This document shows positions 44,084 to 52,898 of a stretch of 64,000 bases of DNA, one piece after another. The notes under the pieces are model-generated. The model was given only the letters and a program-made list of their open reading frames with translations, was not told the origin of the DNA and ran no database searches. A program made the translations under genes and the position numbers. Source of the DNA: Pseudomonas sp. EpS/L25 (lineage in GTDB: Bacteria; Pseudomonadota; Gammaproteobacteria; Pseudomonadales; Pseudomonadaceae); assembly GCF_001512295.1 (NCBI RefSeq), contig NZ_LNUP01000002.1:400027-464026 (forward strand). The letters run 5' to 3'. Every line of letters starts with the position of its first letter. The stretch's first letter is position 1.

Positions 44084-45841
44084 TCAGCGCCGTGCGTCGT
44101 ACCAGGCCTCGAAGGCCGGCAGCGCCATGGGGCGGGCCAGCAGATAGCCCTGGACCTCGTCGCAACCGGCGTCCTGCAGGAAGGCCAGTACCTCTGCCGT
44201 CTCGATCCCCTCGGCGACACGGCGATAGCCCAGCTTGCCGATCAGCGTCAGCAGCGCCCTGATCACTTCCTGCTTGCGTGGATCGGTGGGCAGGTCGTGG
44301 AGCAGCGAGCGATCGAGCTTGACGCTGGTGATCGGCAGTTCATAGAGGTAGGCGAAGTTGCTGTAGCCGCTGCCGAAGTCGTCGATGGCGATCTCCACTC
44401 CCAGGGCCCGTAACTCATGCAACTGGGCGATGGCGCCCGGATTGCGGCGCAACCAGGTGTCTTCGGTAATTTCCACTTCCAGTCGCTGCGGGAGCACGCC
44501 CTGTTGCCGGCAGGTCTCGCGCAGCAGCTCGACCAGATCGCCCTCGTCGAAGTCCCGCGGCGACAGGTTGAGCGACAGCCGGCCGGTATAGCGACTACCC
44601 CAGCGCGCCAACTGGGTCACGGCGGTGCGAACCACCCAGCGGGTGACGGTGTGGATCAGCGCGGTCTTCTCGATCGCCGGGATGAAGTCACCGGGCGCGA
44701 TGGGGCCGAGCTGGGGATGGGTCCAGCGCAGCAGGGCTTCGGCGCTGCGCAGCGCACCCCCGGGCAGCGCCAGGCGCGGCTGGAAAGCCAGGCTGAAGTC
44801 ACCGCGCTCGAGGGCTTCGGGAATTTGCCGGACCAGTTGGAAAATTCGCTGGAAGGCCTCGTCCTGCGGTCGCTCGTAGGTGCCCCAGTGGCGCGGGCCC
44901 AGGGCCGCCTGGTCGACCGCTACCATCCCCTTGCGCAGCAGGTCGCGTACGTCGTCGGGGCTCAGGGTGAAGGGCACCACGCCGGCCTTCACCGGCGGAT
45001 CGATGGGGATCTGGTCGGCCTGCACCGGAGCGCGCAATTGGGCGAGCAGGCCGTCCAGCAGCGTCGGGTAGTCGCAGTCCGCCGGCAGCAGGAAGGCGAA
45101 TCTCTTGGTGTCCACGTGATAGACCTTGGCACGCTCGCCCAGGGCCTCGCACAGGCGCAGCGCCAGGCAGCGCAGGAAGGTCTCGAACGGCCACATGCCC
45201 TGGGCCAGGATCAGTTGTTCCTTCCAGGGGGTATCCAGCGGGTCCACCAGCACCAGCAGGCGCAGCTCGCCCGGCTGGAGTTCGGCCAATTGGGCGACAT
45301 CGGCCTGGAACTGCTGGCGGTTGGGCAGGCCACTGACCGGATCGCGGCGGCGCAGGTGCTGGCGTAGGGCGATGAGGCGCATCACCTGGGCGGCGAAGTC
45401 GTCCAGCCGCTTGCGCTCCGCCGGGCTCAGCTCACGTGGCTGGTTGTCGAGGATGCAGAGGCTGCCGATGGCATAGCCCCCCTCGGTGACCAGCGAAGAG
45501 CCGGCATAGAAGCGCACGTGCGGTGCCCGCACCACCAGCGGATTGTGGCTGAAGCGGGCATCGCAGCGGGCATCGTTGATTTCCAGCCGGCCATCCGCGC
45601 TCTGGATGGTATGGGCGCAGAAGGCATCTTCCACCGGCATCTGCGCCAACTCGAAGCCGACCCGGGCCTTGAACCACTGGCGGTCACGATCCACCAGGCT
45701 GATCAGCGCGGTCGGCACGTTGAAGCTGCTGGCGACCAGCTCGCAGAGGCGATCGAATTCCTCCGCCGGCGCCGAGTCGAGAAGCTCCAGGGCGTGCAGG
45801 GCGTTCAGGCGATCATCTTCGTTGGGTGGGGCAGTGACCAT
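44084..45841 (-). CDS. GAF / degenerate GGDEF / EAL phosphodiesterase
   Basis: 585 residues from MVTAPPNEDDRL; the upstream in-frame start at 45910 has no binding site. The GAF domain (about 20-165) contains DAFCAHTIQ and FYAGSSLVTEGGYAIGSLCI. The middle GGDEF-like region has lost its signature (VDTKRFAFLLP where GGDEF should be), so it cannot make c-di-GMP. The EAL domain is intact: SAEALLRW, NLSPRDF, VEITEDTW, IDDFGSGYSN, KLDRSLL and AEGIET. The protein should hydrolyse c-di-GMP, with the dead GGDEF perhaps binding GTP. Confidence 0.88.
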   Translation of the reverse strand: MVTAPPNEDDRLNALHALELLDSAPAEEFDRLCELVASSFNVPTALISLVDRDRQWFKARVGFELAQMPVEDAFCAHTIQSADGRLEINDARCDARFSHNPLVVRAPHVRFYAGSSLVTEGGYAIGSLCILDNQPRELSPAERKRLDDFAAQVMRLIALRQHLRRRDPVSGLPNRQQFQADVAQLAELQPGELRLLVLVDPLDTPWKEQLILAQGMWPFETFLRCLALRLCEALGERAKVYHVDTKRFAFLLPADCDYPTLLDGLLAQLRAPVQADQIPIDPPVKAGVVPFTLSPDDVRDLLRKGMVAVDQAALGPRHWGTYERPQDEAFQRIFQLVRQIPEALERGDFSLAFQPRLALPGGALRSAEALLRWTHPQLGPIAPGDFIPAIEKTALIHTVTRWVVRTAVTQLARWGSRYTGRLSLNLSPRDFDEGDLVELLRETCRQQGVLPQRLEVEITEDTWLRRNPGAIAQLHELRALGVEIAIDDFGSGYSNFAYLYELPITSVKLDRSLLHDLPTDPRKQEVIRALLTLIGKLGYRRVAEGIETAEVLAFLQDAGCDEVQGYLLARPMALPAFEAWYDARR

Positions 45842-46490
45842 CAGGCGATCTCGGGATATCGACGAGCCTTGTACGAGCAACCGGCCTCCAGCGAGAGGGT
45901 TGCCATCCAAGCCGAGCGGGGGGCGGCGGCGGAAGAGGCCGCTTGTCTGAGAATGTCGGCAGGCACCCCGAGGACTTTAGCTGTCTCGTTGCGCTTGGCA
46001 ACCCCGTGAGCCCAGGCACGGGTTGACGTTGCGTACGCCTGAGGGCGCGAGCGCAGCCTGTCTGGAGTTCCTGCCGTCAACTGCCTGTTCGACATCGATG
46101 AAACCCTGCTCGACGGGTCTGCCCCGGATGGCCTGTGCGCCCGAGCAGGTGGCCGATTCGTCGGCGCGACGCTGGTCACGGCAAGCTATTCCAGAAGCTG
46201 GAGTGACGCTCATTCTGCCGCACGGAGGCGGCCGCCAGAGGTCAGTCGTGCTAGTGTGGTGCATCAGAAGTTTACTGCACAAGTGTGGCGGCGCTTGTCG
46301 ACCTTGGCGGTGTTGCCACTCCTCGCCATGGCCCGGCCATGAGTCGTCGCGGCACCTGGTCCAACGGGCCGCCGAAGCGACCGGGAAAGCCCTCGCCAGT
46401 TCTTGTGCGAACCACTGAAACACTATCCTGACGTCCGCATCATCGCCGGCCCGATCCCGGTTCTTCCCTGACAGTGAGAGTCGCTTTCCC
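45842..46490. other. 649-bp gap without a supported gene
   Basis: No frame shows a recognised family or plausible start. The only clear structure is a hairpin, CAACCCCGTG (45999-46008) against CACGGGTTG (46017-46025), without a T-run. Confidence 0.5.
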
Positions 46491-47795
46491 ATGACGGATA
46501 CCCTAGCCCGGCTGCGTGCCGGCGAACTGGCCGGGGCCACGTGCCTGACCCTGCGTGCCGACCTGACCGAGTTTCCCGAGGAGATCTACGCCCTGGCCGA
46601 CAGCCTCGAGATCCTCGACCTGTCGGGCAATCGGCTGCGCGGCCTGCCTGCCGACCTCGGTCGGCTGCACCGGCTGCGCATCCTCTTCTGCTCGAGCAAT
46701 CCCTTCAATGAATTGCCCGAGGTGCTGGGCACGCTGCCCAATCTGGAGATGATCGGCTTCAAGGCCTGCGCGCTGGAGCGGGTGAGCGCCGCGGCCCTGC
46801 CGCCACGCCTTCGCTGGCTGATCCTCACCGACAATCGCATCGCCGAGGTGCCTGCTGCCCTGGGTGAGCGACCCGCCCTGCAAAAGCTGATGCTGGCCGG
46901 CAATCGGCTGGAGGCCCTGCCGGCGTCCATGGCCGATCTGCACCAGCTGGAGCTGCTGCGCCTGTCAGCCAATCGCTTCACGGCGCTGCCGCCGGCCATC
47001 CTCGACCTGCCCCGCCTGACCTGGCTGGCCTACGGCGACAACCCGCTGGGCGCTGCCCGCGAGCAGGCGGTACGGGCCCAGGCGGCGCGCCAGCAGCGCA
47101 TCGCCTGGAGCGATCTGGTACTCGGTGAACGGCTGGGCGAGGGTGCCTCCGGCATCATCCACCAGGCGCGCTGGCAATCGCCCAGCGGACCGCGGGAGGT
47201 GGCGGTCAAGCTGTTCAGGGGCAGCATGACCAGCGACGGCACCCCGGAAAGCGAAAGCGCGGCCAGCCTCAGCGCCGGCACCCATCCCTGGCTGATCGGT
47301 GCCCTCGGCGACCTGGCCGATCATCCCGAGCGGCGTAGCGGCCTGGTGCTGGAACTGGTGGAGCCGGCCTTCGGCAACCTGGCCGGTCCGCCCAGTTTCA
47401 CCACCTGCAGCCGCGACGTCTATCCCGCGGACACCCGCTTCAGCGCCGCCGCGCTGCAAGGGATGGCCGGCGGCATGGCCAGTGCCCTGGCGCACCTGCA
47501 CGCGCGCGGCCTGGTACACGGCGATTTCTATGCCCACAACATCCTCTGGGACGGGGGCGCGCGCTGCCTGCTCGGCGACTTCGGGGGGGCTTCGCTGCTA
47601 CCCGAGGATGCCCGCCAGGCCGCGCGCCTGCAGCGCTTCGAGAGTCGCGCCTTCGGCATCCTGCTGGAGGAATGGCTGGCCCGTTGCAGCGAGCCGGTCG
47701 CGGCGGACCTGGTGGCGCTGGCCGCGGAATGCCAGCAGCGCGAGCTGGACGCGCGCCCGCTGCTGGCCGAGGTCGCGCGGCGGCTGCCGGGCTAG
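46491..47795 (+). CDS. Leucine-rich-repeat protein kinase
   Basis: 434 residues. Residues about 30-185 hold six or seven leucine-rich repeats (LEILDLSGNRLRGLPADLGRL; LRWLILTDNRIAEVPAALGER; LQKLMLAGNRLEALPASMADL). A kinase domain follows (about 205-430): glycine loop LGERLGEGASGII, VAVKLF lysine, catalytic loop HGDFYAHNILW (HGDF in place of HRD) and LLGDFGGAS as DFG. The HGD variant occurs in aminoglycoside-kinase-like and small bacterial kinases. No signal peptide or membrane helix, so it is cytoplasmic. Targets unknown. Its stop shares a CTAG with the convergent racemase gene. Confidence 0.85.
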   Translation: MTDTLARLRAGELAGATCLTLRADLTEFPEEIYALADSLEILDLSGNRLRGLPADLGRLHRLRILFCSSNPFNELPEVLGTLPNLEMIGFKACALERVSAAALPPRLRWLILTDNRIAEVPAALGERPALQKLMLAGNRLEALPASMADLHQLELLRLSANRFTALPPAILDLPRLTWLAYGDNPLGAAREQAVRAQAARQQRIAWSDLVLGERLGEGASGIIHQARWQSPSGPREVAVKLFRGSMTSDGTPESESAASLSAGTHPWLIGALGDLADHPERRSGLVLELVEPAFGNLAGPPSFTTCSRDVYPADTRFSAAALQGMAGGMASALAHLHARGLVHGDFYAHNILWDGGARCLLGDFGGASLLPEDARQAARLQRFESRAFGILLEEWLARCSEPVAADLVALAAECQQRELDARPLLAEVARRLPG

Positions 47796-48484
47796 CTGAG
47801 CGCCCAGTCCACGGCGGCCAGGGCGTGCAGGGTGGTGGTGTCGAACAGCGGCACCGCGCTGTCGCTCTGCTCCACCAGCAGCATGATCTCGGTACAGCCG
47901 AGCACGATGCCCTCGGCGCCCTGGGCGACCAGTTCGGCGATGACCCTGCGATAGGTCTCCCGCGAGGCTGGCCGGACCTCGCCGCGCACCAGTTCCTCAT
48001 AGATGATGCGATGCACGACCTGGCGCTGCGCGGGGTCGGGCGTCAGTACCTCCAGGCCGAAGCGCTGCGCCAGTCGTTCCCGGTAGAAGGCTTGCTCCAT
48101 GGTGAAGGCCGTCCCCAACAGGCCGATGGTCTTCAGCCCCTGGGCGCGGATCGCTGCTCCGGTGGGATCGGCGATGTGCAGCAGCGCTAGCCCACTGGCC
48201 GCCTCGATCTCCGCTGCCAGGCAGTGCATGGTGTTGGTACAGAGCACCAATCCCTCGGCGCCACCCGCCGCCAACTGCCGAGCCGCATCACCCAGCAGCC
48301 GACCCAGCGTGGCCCAGTCGCCCGCATGCTGCAGCCGGGCGATCTCGGCGAAATCCACCGACAGCAGCAGGCAGGCCGCCGAATGGCTGCCGCCCAGCCG
48401 CCGGCGCACCTCCTCATTGAGAAGGCGATAGTACTGCGCCGAACTTTCCCAACTCATACCGCCCAACAGACCCAGGGTGCGCAT
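47792..48484 (-). CDS. Aspartate/glutamate racemase-family protein
   Basis: 230 residues with the family start MRTLGLLGGMSWESSAQYYRLLNE and two catalytic cysteines in LVLCTNTMH (near 82) and IVLGCTEIML (near 197). The spacing and GGMSWEST-like opening match the YgeA/aspartate racemase subgroup, cofactor-independent enzymes that interconvert D- and L-amino acids. It could supply D-amino acids; substrate range is not predictable. Confidence 0.88.
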   Translation of the reverse strand: MRTLGLLGGMSWESSAQYYRLLNEEVRRRLGGSHSAACLLLSVDFAEIARLQHAGDWATLGRLLGDAARQLAAGGAEGLVLCTNTMHCLAAEIEAASGLALLHIADPTGAAIRAQGLKTIGLLGTAFTMEQAFYRERLAQRFGLEVLTPDPAQRQVVHRIIYEELVRGEVRPASRETYRRVIAELVAQGAEGIVLGCTEIMLLVEQSDSAVPLFDTTTLHALAAVDWALS

Positions 48485-48850
48485 GGGCTTTCTCTCGGTG
48501 ATTGGCGAACGGACAGCTTGGCGATTATGGGAGCCTTGGGTGAGGGGCAGTGGGGTGCAGATCCGGCGGTACAGTCAGTCGGCCGCTCAAAGGCCGGCAG
48601 GCTGTCAGGGCGTAATTCTTTCTAACGAGAAGCAGTGGATAAGGTCGAGGTATTGGTAGGAACCACTGTCTTATCGCGGCCGTGGGCCGCTCCTACGGAA
48701 GCATCCTGCTGTTGTAGGAGCGGCCCACGGCCGCGATTTCCCAAGCGATGCCAATGAGCCGTTCCCACGGGTCCCGTGTTCCCCATGGCAGAGCTGTCAC
48801 CTCCGAGCTACGCTTCGATTGGCCAACCCCAGCCTCAGTAGGTGATCGCC
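48485..48850. other. 366-bp gap with REPIN 2
   Basis: Upstream of the small Cys-repeat gene. It holds the REPIN at 48673-48737; no other gene is supported. Confidence 0.6.
48673..48737. repeat. REPIN 2
   Basis: Two perfect 24-bp inverted arms (48673-48696 and 48714-48737) around a 17-nt loop. It differs from REPIN 1 by a compensated A/G exchange in the arm (GGCCGTGGGCC), keeping the stem paired. Confidence 0.9.
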
Positions 48851-49042
48851 ATGCTGAAAGCCTTGCTCGCCACGCTAACCCTGACCCTCTTCGCCTCCGC
48901 CACCGTCCAGGCGGCGCCCTGTCGGGATGCCCAGGGCAAGTTCGTGAAATGCGAGGCGGCCAAGACCAAGGCCGTGCAGTGCAAGGATGCCAAGGGCAAG
49001 TTCGCCAAATGCGACGCGCCAGGGGCCAAGCCGATCAAGTGA
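48851..49042 (+). CDS. Small exported Cys-repeat protein
   Basis: 63 residues starting at MLKALLATLTLTLFASATVQA, a clear signal peptide cleaved before APC. The mature ~43 residues contain two copies of a C(R/K)DA(Q/K)GKF(V/A)KC unit joined by a lysine-rich linker. The four cysteines could form two disulfides or bind a metal. AGGTGA lies 5 nt before this ATG; a GTG three codons earlier is unlikely. It is monocistronic, between a REPIN and a terminator. Function unknown; a short periplasmic, cationic peptide. Confidence 0.75.
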   Translation: MLKALLATLTLTLFASATVQAAPCRDAQGKFVKCEAAKTKAVQCKDAKGKFAKCDAPGAKPIK

Positions 49043-49059
49043 GCGCCTGAGCGGAGCGA

Positions 49060-49103
49060 CCGAGCGAATGTCCGGCAGGGAGCCGGGACGTTCGCTCGGT
49101 TTC
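49060..49103 (+). terminator. Terminator of the small Cys-repeat gene
   Basis: A long stem with outer arms CCGAGCGAA (49060-49068) and TTCGCTCGG (49091-49099) and a bulged inner stem is followed by TTTCG. It may also serve the convergent chemoreceptor. Confidence 0.7.
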
Positions 49104-49110
49104 GCTTGCG

Positions 49111-50739
49111 TCAGGCGACCTTGAAGCGTCCCACCAGCTGATTCATCTGCACTGCCAGTTGCGAGAGTTCGCTGCTGGCCGTGGCGGTCTGGCTGGCGCC
49201 GGCTGCGCTCTGCACCGATAGATCGCGGATGGTGATCAGGGCCCGGTCGACTTCCCGGGCGACGTGGGCCTGTTCTTCGGCGGCGGTGGCGATCAGGGTA
49301 GTGCGCTCGGTGATGCCGGTGACCGCGCTGGTGATGACCGCCAGCGACTGGTCGGAGTCCCGGGCGAGGACCAGGGTGCGCTGGGCCAGGCTGGCGGTGG
49401 CGTTCATGGTGTTGACCGCCTCGCTGCTGCCGCGCTGGACCTGGCCGATGACGGCCTCGATCTCCTGGGTCGACTGCTGGGTACGCTGCGCCAAGGCCCG
49501 CACCTCGTCGGCCACCACGGCGAAACCGCGGCCGGCATCGCCGGCGCGAGCGGCTTCGATGGCGGCGTTGAGCGCCAGCAGGTTGGTCTGTTCGGCGACC
49601 CCGCGGATCACCTCCAGGACCTTGGTGATATTGCCGACGTCATTGGCCAGTTGCTGGATGCGGTCGCTGCTGTCGACCACGTTGCCATTGAGGGCCTCGA
49701 TGGCCTGCACGGTCTGCTCGACGCTGGACTTGCCCTGGCGCGAGGCCAGGTCCGAACTGCGGGCTTCGCTCGAGGTGCTCTCGGCATTGCGAGCCACTTC
49801 TTCCACGGCGGCGGTCATCTGGTTGACGGCGGTGGCGGCCTGTTCGATCTCCTGATTCTGCTGGTTGAGCCCACGGTTGGCGTCCTCGGTCACGGCATGC
49901 ATCTCGGTCGCGGCGGAAGACAGCTGGATGGCGGAATCGCTGATCTGCTGCAGGGTCTGCACCAGGTTCAGGCGCATCCGCTCGAAGCTCAGGCTCAGCT
50001 GATGGATCTCGTCGCGGCCTTCATCCTGCCAAGACTGCAACAGGTCGCCATCGGCGATGCTCTCGGCCACCGCCATGCTACGCCGCACCGGCACCACCAG
50101 GCTCTGGGTGAAGCGCCAGGCGATGAGCAAGGTCATCACCAGGGCCAGGACCATGCTGGCGATGACGTAGATCAGGCTCTCATGATAGAGCGTGGTCGCC
50201 TCATGCCCGACCAGGGCGGCCTCTTCGTGGTTGGCCTTGATCAGGGCCTGGACCTTGGCCAGCAGCGGCTCGCTGAGCGGCCGGAAGCTCTGGGTCACCA
50301 CCGCCTGGGCCGCCTGCATGCCATTGCTCTCCGATTGCCGTAGCACCTCGTCCAGGGCACTGCGCCAGGGCCCGACGAGTTGGAGCAGCTCCTGGTAGGC
50401 GCGGCGCTCGCTTTCGGCGCTGACCAGCTTCTGGTAATCGCCGACGCCCTGGACGAAGGCCTCGCGCTCCTGCTTGAGCAGCGCCTCGGTCTTGTGGCTC
50501 AGGTCGGGGTCCGAGGTGCTGATGAATCTCAGGGTTTCCAGGCGAATGCGCAGGATGGTGGATTCCAGGAAGGCCGCCTGCATGACGCTGGGCAAGGTGT
50601 TCTGCTCGACCTGCTGCTCGCTGTCGCGCAGCTTGCCGATCTGTACCAGGCTGAAGCTGCCGATACAGATCAGCAGTACGGCGAAGCTGGTGAAACACAA
50701 TAAAGCACGATTGCCGATTTTCAAATCACGTAGGGACAT
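49111..50739 (-). CDS. Methyl-accepting chemotaxis protein with four-helix-bundle sensor
   Basis: 542 residues from [16 protein letters not shown] (AGGAG upstream; the earlier in-frame start at 50778 is not used). The first membrane helix is near 10-30, the periplasmic part is a 4HB-type helical bundle (about 35-185), the second helix is near 190-210, then HAMP ([18 protein letters not shown]). The cytoplasmic signalling domain has the conserved tip [22 protein letters not shown] and methylation helices. The gene is intact, unlike the other chemoreceptor in this window. Ligand unknown. Confidence 0.92.
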   Translation of the reverse strand: MSLRDLKIGNRALLCFTSFAVLLICIGSFSLVQIGKLRDSEQQVEQNTLPSVMQAAFLESTILRIRLETLRFISTSDPDLSHKTEALLKQEREAFVQGVGDYQKLVSAESERRAYQELLQLVGPWRSALDEVLRQSESNGMQAAQAVVTQSFRPLSEPLLAKVQALIKANHEEAALVGHEATTLYHESLIYVIASMVLALVMTLLIAWRFTQSLVVPVRRSMAVAESIADGDLLQSWQDEGRDEIHQLSLSFERMRLNLVQTLQQISDSAIQLSSAATEMHAVTEDANRGLNQQNQEIEQAATAVNQMTAAVEEVARNAESTSSEARSSDLASRQGKSSVEQTVQAIEALNGNVVDSSDRIQQLANDVGNITKVLEVIRGVAEQTNLLALNAAIEAARAGDAGRGFAVVADEVRALAQRTQQSTQEIEAVIGQVQRGSSEAVNTMNATASLAQRTLVLARDSDQSLAVITSAVTGITERTTLIATAAEEQAHVAREVDRALITIRDLSVQSAAGASQTATASSELSQLAVQMNQLVGRFKVA

Positions 50740-50925
50740 CTTCCACTCCTCGAACAGCACGGTATTGCTTAGAAACACTGTTTCAAAAAAACCGAGGTCT
50801 GAAACGTCCGGGCCGATGGGAGCGCGTAAATAGACTCTGATCGGTCATATAGTGGAACAGGCTTTGTGAGTTGACTTATGGTTCGGCAGTTTAATGGCGT
50901 TATTATTCTGTCGAGGCATGCGTGG

Positions 50926-50959
50926 TTCTAAATCGATGAATCGATTCATCGATTTAGAA
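50926..50959. repeat. Perfect 34-bp palindrome
   Basis: Left arm TTCTAAATCGATGAATC (50926-50942) is followed without a spacer by its exact reverse complement (50943-50959). It contains three overlapping ATCGAT-type cores. No known element is assigned. Confidence 0.9.
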
Positions 50960-51253
50960 TGCGGTGAAATTTCGATTATGGCGAGCCAGCAGCGTGCCGG
51001 ACGTGCATTTCCAGCCGGTGTGTCTAGGACGCTGAGCAGCCCATGCCGCGATGGGGTAGGCAGGCATCGGTCACCACTAATTAAAACTTTTATTAAAGTT
51101 TTTTGGAGAGGTGTCGACTGGCTTTTTATGTCGTTTATAAAAGGCTGGCGTTCGAAGGCGAGGAGGTCTCGGAGGGTTGATATAAGTATCGAAAGGTTTA
51201 ATTCGGATCAACTGTTCCGAACGAGACTGATAGTAAAGCTGAAACTTCCACGA

Positions 51254-51286
51254 ACCAGGGTGCCAGATATAACCTGGCACCCTGGT
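51254..51286 (-). terminator. Hairpin behind the SDR gene
   Basis: ACCAGGGTGCCAG (51254-51266) and CTGGCACCCTGGT (51274-51286) form a perfect 13-bp stem with a 7-nt loop, 13 bp beyond the SDR stop. The minus-strand tail is only moderately T-rich. Confidence 0.5.
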
Positions 51287-51299
51287 GTCCGCGGTCGGT

Positions 51300-52109
51300 T
51301 CAATGATCACGATCCGCCGAGCCGGGCTCCGACCAGGCGCGATGACGTTCGGCCTGCTCGGCCTCGCTCTCGATCCGGTTGAGCACCTCGCCTTCATGCT
51401 GAACCTCGGGGCCACCCCCATAGACGTGATCCAACCCCTGCATCAGGGCTGCGTAGCCCTGGGCAGCCACCTGCGCCGGGTCGTGCTTAGGACCGGCGCC
51501 GACGCTGGTGTCGTCCTCGCCGGCGCGATGGAAGAAATTGGTGTCCGTCTGGCCGGGCATGAGCACCGTGAGGGTCACGCCGCTGTCCTTGAGTTCGTTG
51601 CGTACGGCGAAGGCGAAGGAGTTGATGAAGGCCTTGGAGGCGCCGTAGACGGCTTCGAAGGGAATGGGTGCCGTCGCCGAGATGGAGGAGGTGAAGAGCA
51701 CCCGCCCGCGACCGGCGGCCACCATGTCCGGCAGCACCAGCTTGGCCAGGTGCACGGTGGACATGACGTTGAGCTGGATCAGTGCCAGCTCGTCTTCCAG
51801 GCGTGTCTGGCCGACGAAGGCGCCGCCCAGGCCGACTCCGGCATTGAGCACCACGACGTCCAGCGGACGACCCTGGCGCCTGAGGAAACGAAAGGTTTCC
51901 TCCACGCCTACCGCCGTCCGCAGGTCGGCGGCATGGCTCCACACCTTGACCCCCAGGGCGCGCAATTCGCGCTCGGCGGCGTCTAAGCCCTCGCCGCGGG
52001 AGACCAGCAGCAGGTCGTGGCCGTGGCGGGCCAGTTGCTTGGCCAATTCGAAGCCGATCCCGCTGGAGGCGCCGGTGACGGCAGCCAGCGGCCGGGTAAC
52101 GTTGCTCAT
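51300..52109 (-). CDS. Short-chain dehydrogenase/reductase
   Basis: 269 residues. Cofactor loop TGASSGIGFELAKQLA, NAG motif VVLNAGVGLGG, catalytic serine in LFTSSISATAP and YGASKAF for the Tyr-Lys pair make it a classical NAD(P)-dependent SDR. The start follows AGAGGA by about 8 nt. The last ~45 residues (after KHDPAQVAAQGYAALM) are a charged tail typical of the YqjQ/DltE-like branch. Substrate unknown. Confidence 0.88.
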   Translation of the reverse strand: MSNVTRPLAAVTGASSGIGFELAKQLARHGHDLLLVSRGEGLDAAERELRALGVKVWSHAADLRTAVGVEETFRFLRRQGRPLDVVVLNAGVGLGGAFVGQTRLEDELALIQLNVMSTVHLAKLVLPDMVAAGRGRVLFTSSISATAPIPFEAVYGASKAFINSFAFAVRNELKDSGVTLTVLMPGQTDTNFFHRAGEDDTSVGAGPKHDPAQVAAQGYAALMQGLDHVYGGGPEVQHEGEVLNRIESEAEQAERHRAWSEPGSADRDH

Positions 52110-52231
52110 GCTCAAATCCTCTGCAGACCTGTTTTAGCTGGGATCGTCGCGGAGGTCCGACGCTCCCCGCAGCCGACGGTTAACCCGAGCCGGCATGGCA
52201 TAATCGCCATGCCGTCTGGAGGAGACAAGCG

Positions 52232-52444
52232 ATGCAACCCGCGGATCTGGAAGCCCTGGTGACCTGGACCATGCCCTATGGCAAGTACGCCGGCCGCCTG
52301 CTGGCCGATCTGCCGGGTCACTACCTGAATTGGTTCGCCCGCAGTGGCTTTCCGGCGGGGGAGCTGGGCCGGCTGCTGGCGCTGATGCAGGAGATCGACC
52401 ATAACGGCCTCAAGCCGCTGCTCGATCCGCTGCGGCGGCGCTAG
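52232..52444 (+). CDS. DUF3820-family small protein
   Basis: 70 residues with the DUF3820 signature TMPYGKYAGRLLADLPGHYLNWFARSGFPAGELG. Some homologues are annotated as quorum-sensing-regulated virulence factors, but the biochemical role is unknown. GGAGGAGAC precedes the ATG. The stop shares CTAG with the convergent acetyltransferase gene. Confidence 0.85.
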   Translation: MQPADLEALVTWTMPYGKYAGRLLADLPGHYLNWFARSGFPAGELGRLLALMQEIDHNGLKPLLDPLRRR

Positions 52445-52896
52445 CGGCTGGCCGCGCGACGCATGTCGATATGGGGAATGCCATCCTCGTCGTACACCGC
52501 CGAGCAGGGCGTGAAGCCGTAGCGGCCATAGTAGGCCTGCAGATGGGCCTGCGCCGAGAGAAACAGCGGACGGCCCGGCCAGCGCTCGTTGCAGGCGCGC
52601 AGGGCCTCCTCCAGCAACCGATGACCGAGACCGCTGCCGCGACCTTCCGGAGCGACGATCACCCGGCCGATCACCACCTCGTCACGCACGGCACCGAGCA
52701 GCCGCAGGTAGGCGTGCAAGACGCCGTCCTGCCAGCCGAACAGGTGCCAGACGTCTGCCGCCAGGTCCAGGCCGTCGGCATCGGGATAGATGCATTGCTG
52801 CTCCACCACGAAGACCCGGGCGCGCAGCACCAGGGCGGCATAGAGTTCGGCGGTGGTCAGCGCCTGGGCGGCGCGGCAGGACCAGTCGATAGTCAT
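52441..52896 (-). CDS. ElaA-like GNAT N-acetyltransferase
   Basis: 151 residues with the ElaA opening (LTTAELYAALVLRARVFVVEQQCIYPDADGLD), acetyl-CoA loop VIVAPEGRGSGLGHRLLEEAL and C-terminal AQAHLQAYYGRYGFTP. These are the usual GNAT beta4-alpha3 and end motifs. The acceptor is unknown. It is followed by a small membrane protein gene on the same strand upstream, 2 bp away, so the two are probably co-transcribed. Confidence 0.88.
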   Translation of the reverse strand: MTIDWSCRAAQALTTAELYAALVLRARVFVVEQQCIYPDADGLDLAADVWHLFGWQDGVLHAYLRLLGAVRDEVVIGRVIVAPEGRGSGLGHRLLEEALRACNERWPGRPLFLSAQAHLQAYYGRYGFTPCSAVYDEDGIPHIDMRRAASR

Positions 52897-52898
52897 GC

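Larger units (their letters stand above)
50740..51299. other. 560-bp AT-rich gap with a large palindrome
   Basis: Markedly lower GC than its surroundings, especially 50860-51250. No open frame shows a family signature; a 162-codon frame from 50894 runs through the palindrome and into antisense of the SDR gene and is not credible. The palindrome (50926-50959) and a 13-bp hairpin (51254-51286) are the only clear structures. Confidence 0.55.

Noticed and set aside
46023-46418. 131-codon frame in the 46-kb gap
   Set aside because: No recognisable domain, biased composition typical of chance frames in GC-rich DNA, poor start context.
50740-50870. FliA promoter for the second chemoreceptor
   Set aside because: The best match (CAAA ... 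ACCGATCA) has 17-nt spacing and mismatches in both boxes.
50894-51382. 162-codon frame in the AT-rich gap
   Set aside because: Runs through the 34-bp palindrome and antisense into the SDR gene, no family signature and no convincing ribosome-binding site.
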